Part shown: piece by piece, positions 54,095 to 64,000 of the stretch | Layout of the letters: each line of letters begins with the position of its first letter | Position numbering within the stretch: position 1 is the first letter of the stretch | DNA from: Pristionchus mayeri | Taxonomy: Eukaryota; Nematoda; Chromadorea; Rhabditida; Neodiplogasteridae | Assembly: GCA_036245805.1 (NCBI GenBank) | Contig: BTRK01000006.1 | Span: forward strand, 31,252,901 to 31,316,900 | DNA: 64,000 nucleotides | Reading direction: 5' to 3' | The notes under the pieces: model-generated | Database searches by the model: none | The model's input: only the letters and a program-made list of their open reading frames with translations | Told to the model about the DNA's origin: nothing | Program-made: the position numbers and the translations under genes

Positions 54095-55662
54095 TTAGGT
54101 TGTAACATAAGTTTTGTCGCATTTCGGAGGTTCGCAATATTTCCACGAAGGATTCTTCTCAAGCATTCCCGTTGCCTGGCCTTCTAGTACATATTAGATG
54201 TATGCATGCACATTCAAACCATAGGGTTTAGCTGAGCAGTCCATGCCGGCTAAGCGAACAATACTAACATGAACAAATTTGAATTGTGTGCAAATTTTAT
54301 TATTTTTTTTGACCGGGTGCTAATTCGCAGAGACGAATAATGAACCAAACTCATGCAGCTTGGTGATATGCCGCGTGAATGCTCTTTCTAAATATATGTC
54401 AGATATGGTATTATGTTCAGCGGAACCAAAGATATAAGGCGTGCTTGTAGCTCATTTCCACGTTTAACAACTAGTTTGCCCGTTTTGCAAAATTCTTCGC
54501 TTTGTTCAACTTTTACACAATTTTTTAAAAATTCATAACTATTCAATAAAAAATTTAAATCGGCTTCTACGACTGTCATGGACTACTATTGGCTTTCATT
54601 GACCAATGTAAATCGCAATAGCTGCTCTCATATTTTTTATTGAATTTTTAAAAATTTGTGTAAAAATTGAACGAAACGAAAATTGTTACAAAACGAGCAA
54701 ACTAGTTGTTAATTGTGGAAATGAGTTACAAGCACTCCTTATATAGTTCATTGAATCAAAGTATAGCCGCTGATTCATATTCAACTTGACCAAATCTCCT
54801 GAAACCAGAGTTATAGAAACTGGACCAAACATAAGTGCGTTCCAACAACAACTCATGGAGGTATACTTTATCATTAAACAATTGACAGATTACACAATTC
54901 TAGCGGGAATTTTGATTTTTACATAAATTCAATTCGGGAACAATTTTGCCAAAACTGCAATTTCAGGTGTTTCGAATTCAAAATTGTCATTCAAAAGCTA
55001 TTGATTTCGAAAAATATCCCAAGTAGGGAATTGTAAGGGAAGGGTTGATTGTTCGAATGATCACATCAAATCCGATATTGAACCTGTGTGTGAGGTAGGA
55101 ATTTGAACAAAGTGCAAATTTCAGCAGTTTGATTAACATACCATCGTTCTGCATGGAGCCAATTATCTCAACAGAACCCAATCAACCTCTAATTGTAATT
55201 GCATACTAAACACCTTGGGTGACTTATATTTCACTACTATTTGGATCTCGATATCAATTGAGCAGGAAATTCGACTTGCAAAACTTTTTCCGACCTACAC
55301 ATAGCATCCACTTTAAACAAACCCGTCTAAATTTCTAGAACGCTTTTCGTTTGTCATTATCCATGAGTGGTTCAAAATTATGTCCATATATAGTACTTTA
55401 CGCATATCACAAAAAATTGATATAATTCCAGCTTTTCAAGACCTGATGCGTGAAAATTATTTGTAATCTTGATCTCACTACACCTTTGTCTGCCTACTGT
55501 GCCTCCCTATCTGTCTGGACAGAGCTGATGTAAAGTGCGTAAGAAAGGGTATGAATGCCCTCACTGATTATGAATAACGAAACTGGGATTAAATTAATTC
55601 GAAGAATTTCTGAGGTTAGAATGCATGAGGTAGGACGCGACAAAACTTATGTTACAGCCTGA
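54095..55662. mobile_element. mariner-type non-autonomous element
   Basis: The left end TTAGGTTGTAACATAAGTT and the inverted right end (YAGGYTGTAACATAAGTT when reversed) are flanked by TA. The TTAGGTTG start is typical of mariner. The left third contains an inner palindrome centred near 54585 (acttgtagctcatttccac and complement). No transposase (D,D34D) frame is present. Confidence 0.8.
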
Positions 55663-57217
55663 TACATACAATATGCTCTCAGTGACCACTCATTTCCTAT
55701 ACTTCTGACACAAAGCTCCGATTCTAATTTTCCTCACGAGCTGTTTTATTAGGACAAAGCCACAAGTAGTGATCAATAATGAACTTTATCGATCGGAAGT
55801 CGATTGAATTTTCATTCTCTTGGAATGTAGAGAGTGTCGATACCGATGATGGGAACAGGGAATTACAACACGATAAGTGAAGCACAGGGTGGATTTTCGT
55901 TATACGGATGAGTAAAATAGTCGATAGTCTACCGCAATCGTGATAGAAAGAGGGAACACGGTATTATTCAATCGGTCAATGACTAACAAGTTGTCTCACT
56001 CGGAGTATGAACACGGGAATGGTAGTCTCGAGAGAAAAAGGTTACGGTAATTGTGAGTGGATGGTGCATTACTGTGAGAGTGTGAGGGAGGGTTACTGCG
56101 AGATGGGCTGAGAGAGAAGCGACAATGATATGGCTGTCAGTGTAAGCATAGCAGAAGGGAATGGAGGCATGAGGATGTACGTTTAGCATCTTAGTCAGTT
56201 AAAGGAGTGCTCTTAAATTATCAAAAGGCTGCCAGCTTTGAATTGAAAGATCGTGCGGCGGGGTGTCGCAAACTGAGACCTAGAACACGAAGTTTAATTT
56301 ACTTAGAAGGAAAAAAAACTAGCGGAAATGGAATTAGCGAGAGGTGGCTGAGCTCCGCTAGCGAATCTCTTCACATTACACGTTCTCTCACCAGTCAAAC
56401 AATGCGAAAAAGTGGGCAAATTCGAGAGAAAGTGACATGACTACTTCAACATAAGGAATAGAGTGAGGAACGCAGAGGCTGAGAAGCGAGGAGCACATAC
56501 TGTAAGTGAAACGTATTAAATAATTTCTGCATTTAATCTATGAGAAATTTACCCCACAAGGACGAAATTGACCGCCTATTAATAATTCTCCTTCGAAAGA
56601 AGGCAGAATAAGGTAAGAAAGAATTTTTTTTAATTAGAAAATTCACCCAGGAACAGGGGAAACATCAGGTTGAATTTGACTGTACTGACGATCTCTCACT
56701 TTGCACACTCTACTGTACGAGAGGCACATGCAAAGTGCTCCAATCTTTGGATTACGATTTCGTCCTTGTTGGGCAATAGTAGATGGTTACCAACTACCTA
56801 TCTATTTCGATTTATATGAATTCTCAGGGAACTATGGGCAAAAGATAGGAGAACTTGGCTAGACTACATGTAGAATGGAGGGATGAGGCAGACGAGATAT
56901 CGATGTCTATGGTTGGCGATGGGTACCACAATTAGGAAGAAAAGCGGGAAAGGAGGGGGGGGTGAGGATGTGAGAAGGGTGTTCAAGCAAGAGAAGGAAA
57001 CATTTGGCAACCGTTCGGATACTGTAATCAATCAATAACTGTGATGGGGTGACATCTCTGGAGTTAGGAATATGGTACTATATTGATCTAATCTACAAAC
57101 TCATTGCTACGTGATACTGTACAAATGACACGTTAAGGCTGCGTAGAGAGAGCCAAGAGAGTCATGAGATACATGGCACAGGAAGGGAAGGGGTGTCCAG
57201 AGGGATCACACTCAAGG
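55663..57217. other. intergenic, relic repeats
   Basis: A degenerate member of the TTAA family with aaggacgaaatt ends spans about 56550-56780. No exon is supported. Confidence 0.4.
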
Positions 57218-57568
57218 TTATACAACAGATCCGGGGGCGCGAGCGAGGAGCTCCTCCTTGTAATTCGCCTCTTCCTGCTCGATTGCTTTCGAGCATTCGC
57301 GTTCCAGGGCTTCGAACTACAATAGTGACTATTCGACGATGATCGACCAATTGTTCTTCCTGCCAGCAATATTCTCCATCTCTTGCAGTCTACTGTACGA
57401 CTCTCATTTACTACATACCTGATCTGAGTGTCGCTTTGCCAATTGTTCCTCGTGCTTATTCGCCTTCATACCCAATCTCTTTCTCTCCTCGAGGAACATT
57501 TTGAGGTTCTTATCGTTCTGCTCCTTCACTCGTCGCTCTTTCTCCTGCTTCGTCTTGAACGCCTTGTC
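57218..57568 (-). CDS. C-terminal exons of a coiled-coil protein
   Basis: Two minus-strand exons, 57419-57568 and 57218-57316, join in phase 0 and end in TAA after SVV. Their 82 residues are almost entirely charged helix with heptad character: KQEKERRVKEQNDKNLKMFL, RKRLGMKANKHEEQLAKRH and ALERECSKAIEQEEANYKEE. That fits a long coiled coil. Upstream exons would have to lie among the ion-channel exons on the other strand, and I found none, so this may be a gene fragment. A phospholipase C beta tail is a thought but not supported. Confidence 0.5.
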
Positions 57569-57866
57569 CTAAATAACCCGAATATAGAGTAGTGTTGCAT
57601 TAGAATATTCATCATTGTTAAGTGTTCTAAAATGGAAATAGACCCACCCTTTTAGCGTTCGTGCATGAGTACCTTTTCAGAACCATTACATAAATAGTAT
57701 ATTTAGAGGGTTCTTGCATCCTATGGTAATTGACCCTTCCCCTCTGTAGCCCCATTAAAAGGGTCAAACAACAAAAGAAAATTAGTAGCAAGTTTCTATT
57801 TGCGCAGACTGGGGACGACTTCTTTTGTCATCATCAGCCCATTCCTCTGTCTCCTTTCATCTCCCC
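57569..57866. promoter_or_regulatory. upstream region of the ion-channel gene
   Basis: About 300 bases between the coiled-coil exon and the channel ATG. No motif is recognised. Confidence 0.3.
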
Positions 57867-60800
57867 ATGGCAAGGACTTACCTCCTACTCATCCTTCTCT
57901 TCCTTATCACTACCCTTTCAATCGCCCGTGACCCCACTCCAGAGGAAATTCGAGGTGATCATAATCTATACCTATATATAAAGCGCACTGTGATGGCGTC
58001 TGTCCGGATTGCGAAACAATTGCGAAATGGGGAGGGAAAGAAATCGCATCAACAAATTGCGAAACGAGTGATTGCGAAACCTAGATACTCCGCTAGGACG
58101 GGGCCCCCGCCGAAGGCGGGGGGCAGCTGGACTAGTTACATAATATCTGCATGATTCTCCTCCCTCTGCAGCCATTCGAGTGGCCGATCAGGCAAATACC
58201 CGCAGACTCCATCGCGATATCATCACGGGATACAACAAGTTCCTCTCTTCACTCCCGCCACAGAGTGGTACACCAACCATACACACAACATCTGATACTC
58301 GCAATTGTATTTATTTCTTTAGCGGGTACTAGCGGGCACATGCATGTTCTTTAACTTAGTTTGGGACAACGAACCACTCAATATCCCAATCCAAATGTCT
58401 GCTTGAGGGCGATTCTCTCGAGACAACAATGATAATTCCGATGGGGACGCACTACGCTCCGATCAAATAATTCTGCTTAAGAGACCGTCCACGAGAAAAC
58501 GTAACACCTGGGCAGGGGTCACGGTTGGTCAAAAAATAGATTTCCTCGACATTTTTTTCTTGAAGTATGGGACCAAAGTTAGGAATGCAGGCACCATTGG
58601 CAAAGGTCACGGATCGATTTTGAAAAAGTTACCGTAACCACAAATTTTTGGGGTCAAAAAATTTTTTTCCCGAAAAGTTTCGTTTTAATAGTTTTTCTGG
58701 TGTATTTTTTTTCACGTAGATACCGAATTTCTATGTCAAAGTGGTCCAAAGAGAGAAAGAAAAAAATTATAGCCAAAAAATCGATTTTCCGAAATCCCAC
58801 ATAAATGTAGGGACCGCGGAGCTCCGTCCTTTCTGCCGTTCACCATTTTTTGCATTGGGAAAACTCACACACCATCACACCACCATTTTATTTATTTATT
58901 TTCTAAGGTTTAATTTATTTTAATTAATTACTTTTTGCGTACAATCAATAGAGCATCGTCTGAAGATACAAAATCTTAACTGAATTAAGTAGTTTAGTGG
59001 TTGTAAAACATAAATAAATGGATTGTTAGAAAATTGCGCTTCGCATTTTTCTAATGATTTGTATTTTTCTCTTTAAATCGGAGTGCACAGTTTTAGTGCT
59101 CTATTCAGTTGATTGCGCTAACCACCCCTGCACTCTGTAGAGGTACTAGTGATGCTCGGGGTTCGTTCGCAAGCATGATATATGACTCTTTCTGAGACAC
59201 TGTCGTCACTTTTGTGGATTAATCTTGATTTTCTCCATTTTTCTGAGTGCACAGTTTGACTTGAACCTTTATTCACATGCAGCCACCTTCCCTCCGTCCT
59301 AAACACGTACTAAAAATTACGGTCAGTCGTTCGCAAACTTGTTTATAGCAGTCCAAGTTCAAAATGGGCAAAAGCTCGATTCTCGGGCTGTACAGCAGTA
59401 GAGCGCGATTAATTGGTCTTGAGCACATCGTTCGCATATGTTATCAAATTAAACAGTAAGAAATAAAAATTTAATAATGATACAATGCATTAATTTATTT
59501 TTGAAAATAACTGTCTCAGAAGTAACAAATTCGCCCCAACTCAACCAAAAAATTAAAGTAGATCTCTGGTAAAATGTGTATTTTTCAAAGGTATATTTAT
59601 TAGTGCGAATATTTTTTTCAATGACTATTATTGCTCATAATCGATTCCGCAACCTCGATTTCATAAGATAAGAATCGCGGAATTGATTCAGAATGTATTT
59701 TTCAACACTCCTCCGCGGTCCCTACATAAATGGCCATAACTTTTTTACAAAAAATATTACTTTGCGTGATTAGCATTTTTCGAAAGTTCATCATATAATA
59801 CGTCTATGAGAATTTTTGCAGAATTTTTAAAATGGCTATTCATGCTCAAATTCCGACCCGAAATTGGATCTATGGCCAGGGTTCGAAAGCCTAGGGTGAA
59901 CTTGGTTCCATTTTGGGGGTGTACGTTTTGCCAACCAAATTTAAAGAAGGAGTGTCAGCAAAGTTAAATTTTTGACGCTGTCATAACCATGACCTAGACA
60001 ATCATCCAACGATCATAGCGCGAGCTAAGAGGATAGGCAAAGGTCAATAGCATAGCTCAGTGGTAAAGAAGTCGCCTCGTAATCGGAAGGTTGCGGGTTC
60101 GAATCCCACCAGTTTTTGAAAAATCTTCTAGATATTTGAATTCCCGCACGTCCCTTCCCTTCAAGCCCTCCTTAGCATTCTGCCAACTAATGATAACTCG
60201 GTCCAAAATAGAGATACGCACTTGAAATTTTCAGAATCTCTTATGGTTGTACAAAGGTCGGTCATGGTTATGACAACGTCAAAATTTCAACTTTGCTGAC
60301 AGTCCTTCTTTAAAGCAAAACGAACATCCCAGAAGTGAAAATAGTCTTATCCCGTGGGTGTTCGTGCCACGGTATAATATTATTTTCACTTCTGGGGTGT
60401 TCGTTTTGCTTTAAATTTGGTTGGCAAAACGTACACCCCCAAAATGGAACCAAGTTCACCCTAGGCTTTCGAACCCTGTCTATGGCTGAAAATCGTGAAA
60501 AGGGCTTGATGTTTTTGAATGTAGATAGTGTTTCCGGCCTCCAATCACCTTCAAATTTGGAATATAGGTCTTTCTAGATAAACCCGTTCATATGAGTGAC
60601 TATCTGAGAGAACAGACCATAGGCCGTACAGCGAAAAATAAAGTGATGATTTTAAGATGCCTCTAGGGGTAACTTTTCACGTAGAGTTCGAAAATCAGCC
60701 TTAGGAAGCCGTATCTCTGACCCCTCATTTTCTGTGGCGCGCCTCAACGCTGAGGTCGGTTTTTGTAAATCGTGAACGGCTGGTCCAAACCTCATATATA

Positions 60801-63424
60801 GATAGTAATTCTGAAAGATCTCGACGAGATAAGTATTTTTACTGTTAGAGGTGAAACGCTACCTCATCTGGGAAAAAACTTATCGACATTTGAATTATCA
60901 AATTGGTCGTCCTAAAAAAGTAACATGCGAGGCGCACTTTTAAGTATGTTCATTAAATTCCTCGTGTAAAGTTACCCCTAGATGCAAATTTCGGCGCAAA
61001 ATAAGGCGCACCCAAGGGGTTTCCCAAATAGCGGAAAAGGGATCAATTGTTAGGAATTTCAGGTTTTTCGTTTCTATCGTCTCCATTTTCACTATTTCGA
61101 AGCAGAGTTGACAAAAAAATAAGCTTCAAGATTGGTGAATGTGAATTATAATCGAAAAATCCGTGTTTGAATCGTTCGAAAAATATCGGTTTTCGAATTC
61201 TCGATTTTGCTCAAATTTGGGCATCTGAAAGGGTGGATTTTCAAAAATGTGAAGGTGCTCATTCCGCATGAAGTAAAGAATACTTCCGCGTAAATAAGAT
61301 TATGTATATATAAGCTTCTGTGCGCACTTCTATTTTGGGGTTTTTGACATTGAACATTGGAAAAATAGTACTATCGACCAAAATTTAACCATTGAAATCG
61401 ACTGAAATCAAGTCAAATTGGTGATTTCACATCACAATGTAATTTACAATGTAGAAACAAAGCAGCAAAAAAGACGGACATCTTATTTCGGAAAAATAAT
61501 GACTCAAATTCTCGATTTTCCCAATGTTTACCCAATCAAATTTCAGCGATTTCGCTGTGAAACCTATCGCAATTTATAGTGAGCTATATGAGAGTAGTAG
61601 ATTAGTAACATGAAATAAAAATAAGTTCGACAGGTGCTCCACTTTCAAAGATACTTTGGATCCAATTTATTCAAAAGCTAGATTTGTCATTATAATTGAT
61701 TGTGTATTTCCGTACTAATGAGCTGAATTCGCTGCTTTGTTTTTGCATTATAAATTGAAATGTGGTGTGAAATCACCGAATTTACTTGATTTCAGTCGAT
61801 TTCAATCGTAAATTTTTGGTCGATAGTACCATTTTTCCAATGTTCAATGTCAAAAACACCAAAATAAAAGTGCGCACAGAAGCTTTTATATACATATTCT
61901 TATTTACGCGGAAGTATTCTTTACTTCATGCAGAATGAGCACTTTCACATTTTCCAAAATCCACACTTTCAGATGCCCAAATTTGAGCAAAATCGAGAAT
62001 TCGAAAAGCGATATTTTTCGAACGATTCAAACACGGATTTTTCGATTATAATTCACATTCACCAATCTTGAAACTTATTTTTTGTCAACTCTGCTTCGAA
62101 ATAGTGAAAATGGAGACCATAGAAACGAAAAATCTGAAATTCCTAACAATTGAGCCCTTTTCAGCTATTTGGGAAACCCCTTGGGTGCGCCTTATTTAGC
62201 GCCGAAATTTGAATCTAGGGGTAACTTTAAACGAGGAATTTAATGAACATACTTAAAAGTGCGCCTCGCATGTAACTTTTTTAGGACGACCAATTTGATA
62301 ATTGAAATGTCGACAAGTTTTTTCTCAAATGAGGTAGCGTTTCACTTCTAACAGTAAAAATGCTTAACTCGTCGAGATCTTTCAGAATTACTATCTATAT
62401 ATGGGGTTTGGACCAGCCGTTCACGATTTACAAAAACCGACCTCAGCGTTGAGGCGCGCCACAGAAAATGAGGGGTCAGAGAAACGGCTTGATAAGGTTG
62501 ATTTTCGAACTCTACGTGAAAAGTTACCCCTAGGGGCATCTTAAAATCATCACTTTATTTTTCGCTGTACGGCCTATAGGTGAAATTGCTCGGTTCTCTC
62601 AGATAGTCATTCATATGCAAAAATTGGCAAAATGGAAAATTTTTAAAATTTCGATTTTTCGACCATTTTAACCGAAAAAAATCGAAATTTTAAAAAATTT
62701 TAATTTTTATAATTTTTTGCATATGAACACGTGTACATGATCTAGAAAGATATATATTCCGAATTTGATGATGATTGGAGGCCGGAAACAGTATCTACAT
62801 TCAACAATTTCAAGCCTTTTTCACGATTTTTAGCCATAGATCCAATTTCGGGCCGAAATTGGACCATGAATAGCCATTTTAAAAATTCTGCAAAAATTCT
62901 CACAGACGTATTATATGATGAACTTTCGAAAAATGCTAATCACCCAAAGTATTATTTTTTGTAATCGATTTTTTGGCTCTAATTTTTTTTCTATATTTAG
63001 ACCACTTTGACATATAAATTCGGTATCTATGTGAAAAAATACACAAAAAAAACTATTAAAACGAAACTTTTCGGGAAAAAAATTTTTTCACCCCAAAAAT
63101 GAGGGGTTACGGTAACCTTTTCAAAATCGATCCCTGACCTTTGCCAATGGTGCCTGCATTCCTAACTTTGGTCCCTAACTTCAAGAAAAAAATATCGAGA
63201 AAATTTATTTTTTGACCAACCGTGGACCTTTTCCGTTTTCTGGTGGATAGTCTCTTAATGTGGTAAGTTCTTATGACGCCATAACATATCACACTATGGT
63301 GCCCTATACAGTACGAATCTTCGGGCATGTTCTCTGCCATTTTGGCGGTCGTATTCAATTACGTGGATGAGCGACTATCCTGGCAACCACATCACTACGA
63401 TAATATCAGTCGCATATATGTCAG
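57867..63424 (+). CDS. Cys-loop ligand-gated ion channel subunit, 5' part only
   Basis: Exons 57867-57954 and 58172-58267 join in phase. A third exon from 58360 continues with WDNEPLNIPIQMSA, and 63312-63424 carries more. The protein begins with a signal peptide (MARTYLLLILLFLITTLSIA). It continues TRRLHRDIITGYNKFLSSLP, the N-terminal helix typical of nicotinic-type receptors. The later exon reads FNYVDERLSWQPHHYDNISR, matching the 'D.RLtW.P..Y.ni' block before the Cys loop. The Cys loop and membrane helices must lie beyond the window. The donor of exon 3 and the link to 63312 are unresolved. Intron 1 carries a Helitron, and a 4.8-kb palindrome separates exon 3 from the next. Ligand cannot be predicted. 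Confidence 0.7.
57965..58135 (+). mobile_element. small non-autonomous Helitron
   Basis: Begins TCTATACCTATATATAAAGC and ends CTAG, inserted between A and T. A GC-rich hairpin (CCCCCGCC GAA GGCGGGGG) lies about 12 bases before the 3' end. This combination of TC start, terminal hairpin and CTRR end without duplication defines Helitrons. It is 171 bases long and has no Rep/helicase coding. Confidence 0.85.
58806..59726. mobile_element. nested element with TGTAGGGACCGCGGAG ends
   Basis: The inverted ends TGTAGGGACCGCGGAG and CTCCGCGGTCCCTACA enclose 0.9 kb that is mostly not palindromic. TAAA follows the right end and precedes the left, a likely short duplication. The other arm of the host palindrome lacks this insert. 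Confidence 0.75.
59941..60313. mobile_element. TTAA-flanked foldback MITE carrying a tRNA-like segment, copy 2
   Basis: Same ends as 886-1280 (TTAAAGAAGGAGTGTC) and the same order of internal blocks. It is 373 bases long. It lies inside the hAT copy and next to the 105-base MITE, sharing a TTAA. Confidence 0.85.
60048..60112 (+). pseudogene. tRNA-like segment with intact A and B boxes
   Basis: TAGCTCAGTGG at 60053-60063 and GGTTCGAATCC at 60096-60106, followed by a T run that could end polymerase III transcription. By alignment with Met/Thr tRNAs the anticodon position reads CGT. The anticodon stem has mismatches, so it is a tRNA-derived pseudogene. Confidence 0.7.
60310..60414. mobile_element. 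105-base TTAA foldback MITE, copy 2
   Basis: Same arms (CAAAACGAACA, CCCAGAAGTGAAAAT) as 14959-15063, in opposite orientation, with TTAA at each end. Confidence 0.85.
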
Positions 63425-64000
63425 GTACTGGATACATATACAGTATGCAACCGCCTATAGAGTAATAGAAAAATATTATCTACTGAGCCACCCAAAGATC
63501 TACAGAGAGTAAATGCGAGTTATCCAGATGGGAGGCCCTGTGGAACCCTCCTCTGACACCCATATGTTGCGAGTCCTTCTCTCGGCCTCAATTCGATGAC
63601 ACTACACATGCAGAGGTGAAACTACTATAATAAAACAAAGTGAAAGTAAACGTGATCAGGAATTGATGCATAATATGACTATAAAACTGATTTAGATAAA
63701 CCATTTTCGCTGATTATATCACGCCATTCTCCTAAGACTCGAGCTGATTTGCCGTATTCTCGGATTTGACCAACAATTGGTATCTGAGTTTTTTTGAGGA
63801 ATGGCTAGGTCCTTCTCCCTCAGAGAGATCCTTAGAATCTCACTAGTGTGCAATCATCATGAAGGCCCCTGTGCCGGGTCATGGATCCCGGTACTAATCG
63901 TAAACCTTTATTTTCTCGGTTCATCTGCATTTTAGTGGAAAATGTTCACCTGAGATACCCCTACTCATTTTTCGAGCTCTATAGATCTGTACAAACCAGA
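63425..64000. other. window end, intron and possible further channel exons
   Basis: Follows the donor at 63425 of the last recognised channel exon. No confident further exon is visible before the window ends. Confidence 0.35.

Larger units (their letters stand above)
59877..60478. mobile_element. hAT-type element, copy 2, with two nested TTAA MITEs
   Basis: Ends CAGGGTTCGAAAGCC and inverted, flanked by a perfect 8-base duplication TCTATGGC (59869-59876 and 60479-60486). The opposite arm of the host palindrome shows the site with a single TCTATGGC. Inside, a tRNA-bearing MITE and a 105-base MITE are inserted in tandem at TTAA. Confidence 0.95.
58477..63258. mobile_element. 4.8-kb palindromic element with TTAA ends
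   Basis: TTAAGAGAC at 58477 and GTCTCTTAA ending at 63258, with arms pairing inward (accaaagttaggaatgcagg near 58572, inverted near 63150). The arms meet near 61500-61600. The left arm is lengthened by two later insertions, 58806-59726 and 59877-60478, both absent from the right arm. The element lies in an intron of the ion-channel gene. Confidence 0.85.

Overview
The window is eukaryotic and reads as a nematode genome. Genes are cut into many short exons by introns that are often only 45 to 100 bases long, most ending in a T-rich tract plus CAG. Several start codons sit a few bases after a splice-acceptor-like sequence, as expected for spliced-leader trans-splicing. One gene is a GLD-1/ASD-2 type STAR protein. 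I cannot name the species. A free-living rhabditid or diplogastrid is my best guess. Gene models were built by hand by joining exons with matching reading phases, so exon edges are good but not certain.

Recognisable genes, left to right: a neurensin-like two-pass membrane protein (minus, 2408-3363); a long Pro/Ser/His-rich protein (minus, 12708-14573); an RBM7-like RRM protein (minus, 16904-18496); an RRM plus Tudor protein (plus, 19306-21558); a STAR/KH RNA-binding protein of the ASD-2/GLD-1 group (plus, 22380 to about 27133); C-terminal exons of an Arg/Ser-rich protein (minus, 33048-33944); a secreted Gly-rich protein with a signal peptide (minus, 38949-42867); ALG5 dolichyl-phosphate glucosyltransferase (plus, 44200-46744); RPAC1, the AC40 subunit shared by RNA polymerases I and III (plus, 47248-53747); two exons of a coiled-coil protein (minus, 57218-57568); and the 5' part of a Cys-loop ligand-gated ion channel (plus, from 57867, running off the window). 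RNA binding is over-represented: RBM7-like, RRM-Tudor and STAR genes lie side by side between 16.9 and 27 kb. ALG5 and RPAC1 are spaced like two genes of a nematode operon.

Between and inside these genes lies an unusually dense set of palindromic (foldback) transposable elements, roughly a third of the window. They fall into three target-site classes: TA ends of Tc1/mariner type, TTAA ends, and CAGGG...CCCTG ends with perfect 8-base duplications of hAT type. They are nested up to three deep. Two decayed LINE fragments with (ATT)n tails, a small Helitron, a 108-base retroposed unit with a 12-base duplication, a GA-rich minisatellite of about 1.2 kb and a compound CA/TA/GA microsatellite complete the repeats. 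The most unusual feature is that several unrelated foldback elements, and the 5' junction of one LINE fragment, each carry a tRNA-derived stretch with recognisable RNA polymerase III A and B boxes.
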